In this document: piece by piece, positions 42,869 through 51,709 of the stretch | How the letters are laid out: every line of letters begins with the position of its first letter | Position numbering within the stretch: position 1 is the first letter of the stretch | Origin: Rhizorhabdus sp049889055 | GTDB lineage: Bacteria > Pseudomonadota > Alphaproteobacteria > Sphingomonadales > Sphingomonadaceae | Reading direction: 5' to 3' | Length of the DNA: 64,000 bases | NCBI RefSeq assembly: GCF_049889055.1 | Contig: NZ_JBLTWO010000008.1 | Span: 62,001 to 126,000 of the forward strand | The notes under the pieces: generated by a model | Seen by the model: the letters and a program-made list of their open reading frames with translations, nothing else | Told to the model about the DNA's origin: nothing | Databases searched by the model: none | Program-made: the position numbers and the translations under genes

Positions 42869-42938
42869 CCGGATATGGGATCAGCCGATGGGGCGACGAG
42901 TATGGCTTTCTTATCCTTCTCTGAACGGGGCGCGCATC

Positions 42939-43187
42939 ATGGGGCCGAGTTACTTTAGAATGAGAATGGAAGCGTCCTATGCCGCAGCAGCGGCGGCAAC
43001 GCATCCGTCTGCGCGCAGCGCTCATCTTCGCCTCGCCAAGGCGTACGGAAAGCTGCTTGGCACCGAGGGGACCATCGACCGGGCGCCGACATGGCCCCCC
43101 GCCCGCGTCACAAGAAAAGAGGAGCGTCTCGCCGGATTGGACTGCTGGGAGAATGAAGGCGGGCCCGCCGGCGCAAACGGGGCCTGA
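42939..43187 (+). CDS. Small hypothetical protein of the YFRxRxEA-type
   Basis: 82 residues from the ATG at 42939; a start 17 codons upstream in frame is possible. The pattern YFRMRMEASYAAAAAATHPSARSAHLRLAKAYGKLL matches a repeated theme among small Sphingomonadaceae proteins of unknown function (aromatic residue, then helix with acidic residues, then HxxLAxxY). Upstream GGGG is a weak ribosome-binding site. It ends 68 bases before the tRNA-Cys locus and would be the last chromosomal gene before the proposed island. Confidence 0.5.
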   Translation: MGPSYFRMRMEASYAAAAAATHPSARSAHLRLAKAYGKLLGTEGTIDRAPTWPPARVTRKEERLAGLDCWENEGGPAGANGA

Positions 43188-43255
43188 GGCGCGAAGTACC
43201 CGCTTAGCCTTCTCGCCCGCGGCGAATGTGACATGCCATTTCTGAATCGAGAAGG

Positions 43256-43331
43256 TGGAGGCCCGAGCCGGAATCGAACCGGCATGTGCGGATTTGCAGT
43301 CCGCAGCCCCAGCAATGCCGCTAAACCAGCC
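43256..43331 (-). tRNA. tRNA-Cys (GCA), intact 3' half with an abnormal 5' half; probable island attachment site
   Basis: Read on the minus strand, the span is 76 bases including encoded CCA. The anticodon arm GCGGA-CTGCAAA-TCCGC (anticodon GCA), the T arm GCCGG-TTCGATT-CCGGC, the acceptor 3' strand TCGGGCC and discriminator T73 are all correct for tRNA-Cys. The 5' acceptor strand GGCTGGT pairs poorly with TCGGGCC (G:G and T:T mismatches plus a G:T pair), and the D arm is irregular. The first 11 bases coincide with the last codons and stop of the M20 gene. It is either a divergent working tRNA or, more likely, a 3' fragment left by integration. Confidence 0.6.
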
Positions 43332-44484
43332 AGTGCTGCGCCAGCGCAACGTGGAGGCGGATGCCGGTCTCCAGCACCTTATCGTTGAAATCATAATGTG
43401 GGTTGTGGAGGGGCGCGGCATGATCCGGCGCGGCCTGGCCAAGCCAGATATAGGCACCGGGGCGCTGCTGGAGCATGAAAGAGAAGTCTTCGGACGTCGG
43501 CGCAGGTTCGGGCGCGAGTTCGGCTTTGGCTACCGTAGCGGCGACGGCCATTACGTCGGCTGCTGCGACCGGATCGTTGATCGTGGCCGGATAGTAGCGG
43601 TCGTAGTCGATCGCGGCTTGCACTTCGAAGCCGACCTCGATGCCTTTGAGCATCGCGCGTATCCGCGCCTCGATACGGTCCTGCACCGCCGGATCGAAGG
43701 TGCGGACGGTGCCGCTTACGGTGACTTCAGCGGGAATCACATTGTGTGCGTGGCCGCCGTGAATCTGGGTGATCGAAAGAACCGCGGCGGCATAGGCCGG
43801 CACGGCGCGGGAGACGATGGTGTTCAGCTGCTGCACGAGGCTGGCGGCGGCAAGGATCGCATCGGGGCTGTCCTGCGGAATTGCAGCGTGGCCGCCCTTG
43901 CCGGTGAGCGTGATCTGGAACTTGTCGGCTGCGCCCATGATCGCACCTGGGCGGGTGCTGATCGTGCCGGCTGGCAGGTCCGGCCAGTTGTGCAGGGCAT
44001 AGACGCGGTCGCACGGGAAGCGATCGAACAGCCCTTCCTCGATCATCACCCGCGCGCCGCCCTGGCCTTCCTCGGCAGGCTGGAAGATCAGGTTGAGCGT
44101 GCCGGCGAAATCGGGATCCGCAGCCAGCATGTGCGCCGCGCCCAGCAGCATCGCCACATGGCCATCGTGGCCACAGCCGTGAAACGTGCCGGCCGTGGTG
44201 CTGGCCCAGGGCAGATTGGTCTGTTCGTGGATCGGCAGCGCGTCCATATCGGCGCGTAGGCCCAAGGTGCGGGTGCCCGGGCGCTTTCCTTTCAGTACGC
44301 CGACGAGGCCGGTGGTGCCGATGCCCTCATGAACCTCTATGCCCAGGCCGCGCAGTTCCTCGGCGATGCGCGCGGCGGTGCGGTGCTCGCAGAAGCCGAG
44401 TTCCGGATGAGCATGGATGTCGCGGCGCAGGGCGACCAGATCCGGAATGATGTCGGCCAGCTCTGCCGTCAGAGGGTCAGGCAT
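43321..44484 (-). CDS. M20 family amidohydrolase (hippurate/N-acyl-amino-acid hydrolase type)
   Basis: 387 residues of the M20D aminoacylase/amidohydrolase group. RRDIHAHPELGFCEHRTA is the family start; GLRADMDALPI, HGCGHDGHVAMLLGAA and FQPAEEGQGGA supply the metal ligands and the catalytic glutamate; the dimerisation lid follows (GKGGHAAIPQDS). The late histidine ligand is in LHNPHYDF. The enzyme cleaves N-acyl or N-carbamoyl amino acids or amide conjugates in the cytoplasm. Its start overlaps the Lrp stop by 8 bases. It is the last gene of the minus-strand operon that starts with GNAT. The stop codon lies inside the tRNA-Cys locus. Confidence 0.92.
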   Translation of the reverse strand: MPDPLTAELADIIPDLVALRRDIHAHPELGFCEHRTAARIAEELRGLGIEVHEGIGTTGLVGVLKGKRPGTRTLGLRADMDALPIHEQTNLPWASTTAGTFHGCGHDGHVAMLLGAAHMLAADPDFAGTLNLIFQPAEEGQGGARVMIEEGLFDRFPCDRVYALHNWPDLPAGTISTRPGAIMGAADKFQITLTGKGGHAAIPQDSPDAILAAASLVQQLNTIVSRAVPAYAAAVLSITQIHGGHAHNVIPAEVTVSGTVRTFDPAVQDRIEARIRAMLKGIEVGFEVQAAIDYDRYYPATINDPVAAADVMAVAATVAKAELAPEPAPTSEDFSFMLQQRPGAYIWLGQAAPDHAAPLHNPHYDFNDKVLETGIRLHVALAQHWLV

Positions 44485-44977
44485 GGTTCTGGCCGAACAG
44501 ATTCTGGATAGGGAAGTGGTGTTTGATGAAAGGCGATTTGATCACGACATAGGAGAAATATTTTTCGATGCCATAGTCGCTTTCGAGGATGCCCTCGATG
44601 ATCGACTGATAGTGCGCAACGCCGCGCGCAACGAACTTCAGCAGATAATCGTACCCTCCCGAGACGAGGTGGCATTCGACGATCTCGTCAATCTTGACGA
44701 TGCGGCTTTCGAAGCGGGCGAAATCGCCTCGGCGGTGTTCGCTCAGGGTCACCTCGGTGAAGACGGTAAGAAATTCGCCGAGCTTGTTGAGGCTCACATG
44801 CGCGCCGTAACCGGTGATATACCCGGCCCTTTCCAGCCGCTTGACCCGCGTGAGGCAGGGGCTGGGTGACAGGCCGACCGCATCGGCCAGCTCGACATTT
44901 GTGATCCGCCCCTCCTGCTGGAGCTTGGCTAGGATCTTGAGATCGATCCTGTCGAGCTTGGGTCCTCCCGGGAGCAT
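44477..44977 (-). CDS. Lrp/AsnC family transcriptional regulator
   Basis: 166 residues: helix-turn-helix LDRIDLKILAKLQQEGRITNVELADAVGLSPSPCLTRVKRLE, then a RAM domain with VSGGYDYLLKFVARG. Regulators of this branch respond to amino acids and often sit with aminotransferase and oxidase genes for the same compound. It is embedded in the operon, 15 bases after the aminotransferase and overlapping the M20 gene, so it is probably co-expressed with its targets. The divergent ALDH-GNAT promoter region is a likely binding place. Confidence 0.92.
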   Translation of the reverse strand: MLPGGPKLDRIDLKILAKLQQEGRITNVELADAVGLSPSPCLTRVKRLERAGYITGYGAHVSLNKLGEFLTVFTEVTLSEHRRGDFARFESRIVKIDEIVECHLVSGGYDYLLKFVARGVAHYQSIIEGILESDYGIEKYFSYVVIKSPFIKHHFPIQNLFGQNHA

Positions 44978-44992
44978 CGCGCGCTCGCTGCT

Positions 44993-46405
44993 TCAGGCGT
45001 CTTGCGGCGCAACGGCGGCGCGGATGTCGGGCTGATCGAGCAGCTGATCCAGCGAGCGTTCCACGCGATCAAAGATCATGTCCATTTCCTCCAGCGTGCA
45101 GCACAGCGCTGGTGCGAAGCCGAGCACGGCATTGGCGAAGCAGCGTACGATCACCCCATTGGCATAGGTCAGCTTTGCAAGGCGTCCGGCGATGTCCAGC
45201 GAGCCGTCGAAAATCGCCCGCGTCGTCTTGTCGGGGGTGAGTTCTATCGCGCCGAGCATGCCGCGATAGCGCACATCGCCGACCAGTGGGTGGCTGCGGA
45301 TGCGTTCCATCCTTTCGGCAAATCGCTCTCCGGTCTTGCGACCGTTTTCGAGCAGTCCGCCTTCACGATAGAGGCGCAGCACTTCCAGTGCCACGGCGGC
45401 GGCGACGGGGTGGCCCGAATAGGTCTGGCCATGGCCGATGGGCAGAGCCGGAGGAGCGGCATCGGCGATAGTCTGATAGACGTGATCGGCCATGAACATC
45501 GCGCCCATCGGGATGTAACCGGCCGTCAGGCCTTTGGCCGCGGTCATGAAGTCGGGCGAGACGCCTTCATCGAGGCAGGCGAAGAGCGGGCCGGTGCGAC
45601 CGAAGCCGGTGATGACCTCGTCCACCACCATCAGGATCCCGAGCCGCGTGCAGGTCTTGCGCAGCGCCTTGAGCCAGCCGCGCGGAGGGACGATGACGCC
45701 GCCCGAGCCCTGGATCGGTTCGCAGAAGAAGGCCGCGACATTGTCGGCCCCGAGTTCGGCAACCTTGGCTTCCAGCGCCGCAACGGTTGAAGCGATCACC
45801 GCCGCCTCATCATCCCCCTGTGGGTGGCGATAGGGATAGGGCGAGCTGATATGGTGCTGCCAGGGGCGCGGCAGATCGAAGTTGCGGTGGAAATTGCCGA
45901 GCGCGGTAAGTCCGGCGCCAAGGCTGCTCGATCCGTGATAGCCCCATTCCAGTGCGATGAAGTGCTTCTTCTCGGGCCTCCCTGCCGCATTCCAGTAATG
46001 AACTATGTAGCGGATGGCGCTGTCGATGGCATCCGAGCCGCCTTGGGTGAAAAACACATGGTCGAGTCCCGCCGGTGCGGCGGCAGTAAGCTCCCCGGCA
46101 AGGCGGATAGCCGGTTCGCTGGCGAAGTGGAAATAGCCGGTGGCATAGGGCAGGCGGCGCATCTGCTCTGCTGCGACTTCGACGATCGAATCCTGACCGT
46201 AGCCGACGTTCACGCACCACAGGCCCGCAAAAGCATCAAGCAGTCGGTTTCCTTCGGCATCCGTCAGCCACATGCCCTTGCCGGATTCGAGCACGACCGC
46301 GCCGTTCTGTTCGTGGCCCCGGAACGATGTGACCGAGTGGATCAGGTGATCGCGATCGATATCGAGAAGGGCACGGTTCGAAAGAGCATAAGCGGGGGCG
46401 TTCAT
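44993..46405 (-). CDS. Class III (omega) aminotransferase
   Basis: 470 residues. Class III PLP fold: GKGMWLTDAEGNRLLDAFAGLWCVNVGYG at the N terminus, TQGGSDAIDSAIR for the phosphate loop, FCEPIQGSGGVIVPP, the PLP aspartate in VVDEVITGFGRTG and the Schiff-base lysine in TAAKGLTAGYIPMGA. It resembles putrescine/taurine/beta-alanine-pyruvate and aspartate-type omega-aminotransferases. The ATG at 46405 with GGACGAG just upstream is preferred to an upstream TTG. A semialdehyde dehydrogenase in the same operon would take its aldehyde product, so the likely substrate is an omega-amino acid such as GABA or a diamine. Confidence 0.92.
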   Translation of the reverse strand: MNAPAYALSNRALLDIDRDHLIHSVTSFRGHEQNGAVVLESGKGMWLTDAEGNRLLDAFAGLWCVNVGYGQDSIVEVAAEQMRRLPYATGYFHFASEPAIRLAGELTAAAPAGLDHVFFTQGGSDAIDSAIRYIVHYWNAAGRPEKKHFIALEWGYHGSSSLGAGLTALGNFHRNFDLPRPWQHHISSPYPYRHPQGDDEAAVIASTVAALEAKVAELGADNVAAFFCEPIQGSGGVIVPPRGWLKALRKTCTRLGILMVVDEVITGFGRTGPLFACLDEGVSPDFMTAAKGLTAGYIPMGAMFMADHVYQTIADAAPPALPIGHGQTYSGHPVAAAVALEVLRLYREGGLLENGRKTGERFAERMERIRSHPLVGDVRYRGMLGAIELTPDKTTRAIFDGSLDIAGRLAKLTYANGVIVRCFANAVLGFAPALCCTLEEMDMIFDRVERSLDQLLDQPDIRAAVAPQDA

Positions 46406-46544
46406 CGCGGCTCGTCCATTGAGGAACAATGCCGATAGACTATGCTGCGAGCAAGAGCGGGATTCGCCGAAAGCGATCGCGAAGGGGCGCTTCGGGGGCG
46501 TTCAGATGACCGGGCGCAGCACTTTATGCCGCGCCCAGTCGGGG

Positions 46545-47624
46545 TCAGCCGAGAGCTTCGGCAATGGCCTTCCCGCAGTTTTCCGTGCTGGCCGCGCCCT
46601 TCAGATCACGCGTGCGAGCCGAAGGGGTGGCAAGAACCTGTTCGACTGCGCGCATGATCGCAGCGGCAGCTTCTGCTTCGCCCAGATGCTCCAGCATCAT
46701 CGCGGCGGACCAGATCTGGCCAACGGGATTCGCGATCCCCTGCCCAGCAATGTCGGGCGCGGAGCCGTGGACCGGCTCGAACAGCGAAGGATGCGTGCCC
46801 TCCGGGTTGATATTGCCCGACGGTGCGACGCCGATCGTGCCGGTGCAGGCCGGGCCGAGATCGGAAAGGATATCTCCGAACAGGTTCGAGCCGACCACTA
46901 CATCGAAGCGATCCGGATTCAGCACGAACTGCGCCGTGAGGATATCGATGTGGTATTTGTCATGGCGCACATCGGGATACTCGGCGCCGATGGCTTCCAC
47001 GCGCTGATCCCAGTAGGGCATGGTTATGGCGATGCCATTGGATTTGGTGGCGCTGGTCAAGTGTTTGCGTGGGCGCTTCTGTGCCAGATCGAAGGCATAA
47101 CGGAGTACGCGGTCCACACCGATGCGGGTCATCACTGTTTCCTGGATCACCACTTCGCGGTCCGTGCCGGGGAACATGGTGCCGCCGACCGAGGAGTATT
47201 CACCCTCGGTATTCTCGCGCACGACCCAGAAGTCGATATCGCCCGGCTCGCGGCCGGCCAGCGGGCAGGGCACGCCAGGCATAAGGCGCACGGGACGCAG
47301 ATTCACATATTGATCATATTCGCGGCGGAACTGCAGCAGCGATCCCCAGAGCGAGATGTGATCGGGCACGGTATCGGGCCAGCCGACAGCACCGAAGAAA
47401 ATCGCATCGGGACGGCCGATCTCTTCCTTCCAGTTCTCGGGCATCATCCTGCCATGATGCGCATAATAGTCGCAGCAGGCGAAATTGTGCCACTTCTGTT
47501 CGATATCGAAGCCGAACAGCATCGCCGCCTTTTCCAGCACGCGCATGCCTTCGGGCATGACTTCCTTGCCGATCCCATCGCCGGGGATTACCGCAATGAT
47601 ATGCTTTCGCCTGTTGCTTGCCAT
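46545..47624 (-). CDS. Tartrate dehydrogenase / D-malate dehydrogenase (isopropylmalate dehydrogenase family)
   Basis: 359 residues. AVIPGDGIGKEVMPEG, the substrate loop with LRPVRLMPG, RENTEGEYSSVGG, SNGIAITMPYWDQRV and GSNLFGDILSDLG are the sequence of TtuC/DmlA-type beta-decarboxylating dehydrogenases, which oxidise D-malate or tartrate with NAD and a divalent metal to pyruvate or related keto acids. The replacement of the leucine-specificity region of LeuB by the longer TDRE segment supports malate/tartrate rather than isopropylmalate. It lies between the semialdehyde dehydrogenase and the aminotransferase genes and may remove the C4 acid formed by the pathway. Confidence 0.9.
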   Translation of the reverse strand: MASNRRKHIIAVIPGDGIGKEVMPEGMRVLEKAAMLFGFDIEQKWHNFACCDYYAHHGRMMPENWKEEIGRPDAIFFGAVGWPDTVPDHISLWGSLLQFRREYDQYVNLRPVRLMPGVPCPLAGREPGDIDFWVVRENTEGEYSSVGGTMFPGTDREVVIQETVMTRIGVDRVLRYAFDLAQKRPRKHLTSATKSNGIAITMPYWDQRVEAIGAEYPDVRHDKYHIDILTAQFVLNPDRFDVVVGSNLFGDILSDLGPACTGTIGVAPSGNINPEGTHPSLFEPVHGSAPDIAGQGIANPVGQIWSAAMMLEHLGEAEAAAAIMRAVEQVLATPSARTRDLKGAASTENCGKAIAEALG

Positions 47625-47640
47625 GCTTGTCCCCCGGGTT

Positions 47641-49095
47641 TCAGATCTTCAGGCTACCGATGTGGAATGCCTTGGTTTCCAGATATTCCTCGATGCCCAT
47701 AGTGCCGCCTTCGCGCCCGAGGCCCGATTGCTTGACCCCGCCGAACGGCGCCATTTCCATCGCGATCGAGCCGGTGTTGAGCGCAATCATCCCTGCCTCT
47801 AGCGCCTCGGCTACCCGGAACGCCCGATCGAGGCCCGAGGTATAGAAATAGCTCGCCAGACCGTAGGGCGTGTCGTTGGCCAGCGCGATGGCCTCCTGTT
47901 CGGTTTCGAAGCGGAACAGGGGGGCGACGGGGCCGAATGTTTCCTCGGACGCGAGCCACATGTCGGGCGAGGCATTGCCGATCACGACGGGCCGCGCGAA
48001 GTTGCCACCCTGCGCGCCGCGGCCCGAAAACAGCAACTTGCCACCCTTGGCCAGTGCATCTTCGACATGAGCGGACACCTTGTCCTTCGCCGCGCGATTG
48101 ATCAGCGGGCCGGTGGTGGCATCAGGGTCCATGCCGTTACCGACAGTGAGCGCCGCGACAGCCGCGCCGAGGCGGTCGGCAAATTCGTCGTAGACCGTCG
48201 AATGGACCAGGATTCGGTTGGCGCATACGCAGGTCTGTCCGGCATTGCGGAACTTGCTGGCCATCGTCGCCTTAACGGCCAGATCGAGGTCGGCATCGTC
48301 GAACACAATGAGCGGTGCATTGCCGCCCAGTTCGAGGCTCAGCCGCTTGATCGTGTCCGCACTCCGGCGCATCAGTAGCGCTCCGACGCGGGTGGAGCCG
48401 GTGAAGGAGAGCTTGCGCACGACGGGGCTTGCTGTGATCGCCGCGCCGATGGCCTCGGGCATGCCGGTGAGCACGTTGATCGAACCGCTGGGGAAGCCCG
48501 CTCGTCGCGCCAGTTCGGCCAGCGCGAGCGCAGTAAAGGGCGTCAGCTCCGAAGGCTTGATCACGACCGGGCACCCGGCGGCAAGTGCGGGTGCGCACTT
48601 TCGGGTAATCATGGCGGCGGGGAAGTTCCACGGCGTGATCGCGGCAGAAACGCCGACCGGTTCGGTCATCACGATGATGCGCCGGTCACGCTCGGGCGAA
48701 GGCACGTTGCGGCCGCCGATGCGGCGGCCTTCCTCTGCGAACCATTTGATGAACGAGGCGGCGTAGCGAATTTCACCCTGTGCCTCGGCCAGAGGCTTGC
48801 CCTGTTCGGCGGTCATGATCAGCGCAAGATCGTCGAGATTGGCCAGTACCAGCGCATGCCAGGCTTCCAGCAGCACGGCACGCTCATTTGCCGTGCGGCG
48901 ACGCCATTCGGACCAGGCGCGTTGCGCGGCGGCGATCGCGGTTGTGGTTTCGGCTTCCCCGCAATCGGGCACCGTACCGATGATCTCGCCCGTGGCCGGG
49001 TCGGTGACCTCGATCGAGGGCAGACCGCCGGAAATCCATTCGCCATCTATCAGTGCCGCCTGCAGCAGCAGGGTGCTGTCGTTCAGGGTGAGCAT
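47641..49095 (-). CDS. NAD(P)-dependent succinate-semialdehyde dehydrogenase
   Basis: 484 residues, GabD type. ITPWNFPAAMITRKCAPALAAGCPVVIKPSE is the cofactor region with the GabD-typical MITRK, SFTGSTRVG follows, the general base is in SLELGGNAP, and the catalytic cysteine is in FRNAGQTCVCANR. It oxidises succinate semialdehyde to succinate. The ATG at 49095 lies 2 bases after the GNAT stop; the frame is open far upstream only as a shadow of the GNAT gene. Together with the omega-aminotransferase it forms a GABA-like exit to the TCA cycle. Confidence 0.92.
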   Translation of the reverse strand: MLTLNDSTLLLQAALIDGEWISGGLPSIEVTDPATGEIIGTVPDCGEAETTTAIAAAQRAWSEWRRRTANERAVLLEAWHALVLANLDDLALIMTAEQGKPLAEAQGEIRYAASFIKWFAEEGRRIGGRNVPSPERDRRIIVMTEPVGVSAAITPWNFPAAMITRKCAPALAAGCPVVIKPSELTPFTALALAELARRAGFPSGSINVLTGMPEAIGAAITASPVVRKLSFTGSTRVGALLMRRSADTIKRLSLELGGNAPLIVFDDADLDLAVKATMASKFRNAGQTCVCANRILVHSTVYDEFADRLGAAVAALTVGNGMDPDATTGPLINRAAKDKVSAHVEDALAKGGKLLFSGRGAQGGNFARPVVIGNASPDMWLASEETFGPVAPLFRFETEQEAIALANDTPYGLASYFYTSGLDRAFRVAEALEAGMIALNTGSIAMEMAPFGGVKQSGLGREGGTMGIEEYLETKAFHIGSLKI

Positions 49096-49097
49096 GT

Positions 49098-49955
49098 TCA
49101 GCCCAGCGCCTGCGCGGCGAGGCCAAAGGCCTTGACGGTATCGCCCGAAACCGGTGCGGGGCCAAGCGCCATGACGGTAACCCGGCCGACCTGAGGCAGG
49201 CCCTGCTCCTCGAGCCAGGGACCGAGCCCGGATTCTTCGGGAATGTCGATGCGACAGAAGCTGCCCGATTGCGTGCCCAGCCAGTGCGAGATCAGCGCTT
49301 TGGCTCCGTCGGCATCGGGGGCGACGACTGGCGCGATGGCCCATCCACGCCCAAAACGGCGCAACACGGCAAAGCCGGACTGCTCATGTTCATGGGACAG
49401 CACCACGGTATTGCCTTCGGCGAGGAAGGCATCGAGCAGGACCTTGCGGTCCATTCCTGTCGCTGCAGCATAGAGCGCATTGAGGGCTTCGCCATCGGTC
49501 GCGCCCATCGGCCGCACCCGTTCACCCGGGCGCAGCTGGACCAGCGGCTGTGCGGATGCGATGGCCTGATGCTGGCAGACGGCACCGAGTTCGACAAAAC
49601 CCATCTTGCGGTAGAGCGGCAAACCTGCGGCGGTGGCATTGAGGAGGATGGTGCGGCCCTGCAGCCGTTCAAGCATCGTATCCATGAGCTGTCGGCCGAG
49701 GCCCTTGCCCTGCAAGGCGTTGGTGACGATCACCATCCCCAGGGTCGCAAAGCTTTCGCCAAAGCGCCAGCCCATAACGGTGCCGACAACCTTGCCATCA
49801 AGCTCCGCGACCACGCCTTCGCCAATCGAGAAAAACAGTGCGAGATCCTCCTCGCGATGAGGCCATTGCTGTTCGATGCACAGTTCGGCGGCGGCGAGAA
49901 CGTCTTTGCTGGTCATGTCGCGCATGACGATCTGTGCCGCGTCCGGAACTGTCAT
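49098..49955 (-). CDS. GNAT N-acetyltransferase with a second GNAT-like (Acetyltransf_18-type) domain
   Basis: 285 residues from the ATG at 49955. The first half is a complete GNAT fold with the acetyl-CoA loop in MVIVTNALQGKGLGRQLMDTML and LNATAAGLPLYRKMGF. The second half (RPMGATDGEALNALYAAATGMDRKVLLDAF, then VVLSHEHEQSGFAVLRRFGRG) matches the YitH/HsvB-type C-terminal domain. It may acetylate the amine substrate or protect the cell from it. It is the first gene of the minus-strand operon and is divergent from the ALDH gene across a 200-base region. Confidence 0.88.
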   Translation of the reverse strand: MTVPDAAQIVMRDMTSKDVLAAAELCIEQQWPHREEDLALFFSIGEGVVAELDGKVVGTVMGWRFGESFATLGMVIVTNALQGKGLGRQLMDTMLERLQGRTILLNATAAGLPLYRKMGFVELGAVCQHQAIASAQPLVQLRPGERVRPMGATDGEALNALYAAATGMDRKVLLDAFLAEGNTVVLSHEHEQSGFAVLRRFGRGWAIAPVVAPDADGAKALISHWLGTQSGSFCRIDIPEESGLGPWLEEQGLPQVGRVTVMALGPAPVSGDTVKAFGLAAQALG

Positions 49956-50157
49956 CTCTTGCTCCCGCAATTTGCAATATTGGTGGCGCAGGCGATGCGC
50001 CTCGATGCTGCTGGTCTAGCCAGCCCCGATCAACAGAAATTGCCGGTTTTATATAGGATTCGGAACATTATCGCGCAGATTTGCACCGCTTCGTCGTATC
50101 TGTGGCGCAAGTGCCGGCATAGACTGCCGCGACACATAGAGAGACCGGAACCCGCAG

Positions 50158-51630
50158 ATGAGCCCGTTCGATCCCGACACGATCCGTCCCGCGCTGGCGG
50201 CCAATTTCATCGGTGGCACAACGGTTACCGGGCGTGGGCGGAGCTTTGCCGTGATGCGCCCGTCGGACGGCGGCCTGCTGGGAGAGCTGCGCTCCGCCGA
50301 CGCGCAGCAAGTGGCCGATGCGGTAGAAGATGCCGTACGGAGTCAGAAGACCAGCGGCTGGGGCACGATGGAACCGCGCGGGCGCATGCGCCTGCTGCGC
50401 CGATGGGCCGATCTGATAGAGGCCGATTCCGGAACGCTCGCTCCGATGGAGGCTGCAGGGTCGAGCCGGACACTGCGTGAAATCCTCGCTTGGGACCTGC
50501 CCTATACCGCCGAGTGCATCCGCTTTTTCGCCGAGTTTGCCGACAAGCACGGCGGCGAGATCGGAGCGACCACGCCCGACAAGCTGGGTTTCACGCTGAC
50601 ACAGCCCTATGGGGTGGTGGCGGCGATAGCACCGTGGAATCTGCCGCTGGTCATGGCTGCTTGGAAGCTTGGCCCTGCACTCGCGGCAGGCAATGCGGTG
50701 GTGCTCAAACCGTCCGAACTAACGCCGTTCTCGGTCGTGCGGCTGGCCACGCTGGCGGTGGAGGCGGGTATTCCGGCGGGCATCTTCAACATCGTGCAAG
50801 GTGGCGGGGCCGACATCGGCGACGGGCTGGTGCGGAATGAAGGCGTAGGCAAGGTGAGCTTCACGGGTTCCACGCGCACCGGCCGCGCGATCATGGCCGC
50901 CTGCGCCGAAGCCGGGCCGAAACCCTCGACTCTGGAACTGGGCGGCAAGAGCCCGCAGGTGATCTTCGCAGATGCCGATCTCGGCAAGGCCTCAGCACTG
51001 GTGGCCCGCGCTATCACGCTCAACGCCGGCCAGGTCTGCGTCGCCGGATCAAGGTTGCTGGTTCACGAAAAGGTGCGCGACGAAGTGGTCGAGCGCCTGA
51101 CTGCCGCATTTCAGGCGCACAGTATCGGCCCGACCTGGGACGAACGAACGACGATGGGCCCGATCATCTCCGAAGGCCAGCTGGCGCAGATAGACGGCGT
51201 GGTTCAGCGCGCCCGTGCCGGGGGGGGCGAAGCCGTGACCGGGGGAGCGCGCGCCTCGGCGCCGCAATCGGGCAGCTATTACCAGCCTACGCTGTTGACG
51301 AACGTGGCGGCGGATAGCGAGGCCGTGCAGGGCGAGATCTTCGGTCCGGTGTTGACCGTGCAGTCCTTCGCCGACGAGTCGGAAGCCTTCGCGCTCGCCA
51401 ACGGCACGCGCTATGGCCTCGCCGCAGGCGTCCACACCAGCGATCTTTCGCGTGCGCTGCGGGCGGTCCGCGCGCTCGATGCCGGGACCGTCTGGGTCAA
51501 CCGCTATGGCCGCTCGGACGATTTCATCCTGCCGACCGGGGGCTTCAAGCAATCGGGCGTGGGCAAGGATCTGGGCCGCGAGGCCTATCTTGCCTCGTGC
51601 AAGGTGAAGACCGCGCTGATCCAGATCTGA
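50158..51630 (+). CDS. Aldehyde dehydrogenase (PuuC/betaine-aldehyde-dehydrogenase-like)
   Basis: 490 residues. IAPWNLPLVMAAWKLGPALAAGNAVVLKPSE, SFTGSTRTGRAIM, TLELGGKSPQ with the general base, and LNAGQVCVAGSR with the catalytic cysteine are all present. It belongs to the class that includes gamma-glutamyl-gamma-aminobutyraldehyde dehydrogenase and other amino-aldehyde dehydrogenases. In this setting it could oxidise the aldehyde released by the PuuB-like or HcnABC-like enzymes. It is transcribed alone, divergent from the GNAT operon and convergent with the oxidase operon. Confidence 0.93.
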   Translation: MSPFDPDTIRPALAANFIGGTTVTGRGRSFAVMRPSDGGLLGELRSADAQQVADAVEDAVRSQKTSGWGTMEPRGRMRLLRRWADLIEADSGTLAPMEAAGSSRTLREILAWDLPYTAECIRFFAEFADKHGGEIGATTPDKLGFTLTQPYGVVAAIAPWNLPLVMAAWKLGPALAAGNAVVLKPSELTPFSVVRLATLAVEAGIPAGIFNIVQGGGADIGDGLVRNEGVGKVSFTGSTRTGRAIMAACAEAGPKPSTLELGGKSPQVIFADADLGKASALVARAITLNAGQVCVAGSRLLVHEKVRDEVVERLTAAFQAHSIGPTWDERTTMGPIISEGQLAQIDGVVQRARAGGGEAVTGGARASAPQSGSYYQPTLLTNVAADSEAVQGEIFGPVLTVQSFADESEAFALANGTRYGLAAGVHTSDLSRALRAVRALDAGTVWVNRYGRSDDFILPTGGFKQSGVGKDLGREAYLASCKVKTALIQI

Positions 51631-51709
51631 AAAACGAGCTCGTCGCTCCTTCGCTTCCCCAGCGTTGCCGGTTCAATTTCCGCGATTGTTCTTCGGACAG
51701 TCAGGAAGA

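Noticed and set aside
49971..50157. Riboswitch in the ALDH/GNAT divergent region
   Set aside because: No known aptamer pattern and no terminator or sequestering hairpin by eye; Lrp control is a simpler explanation.
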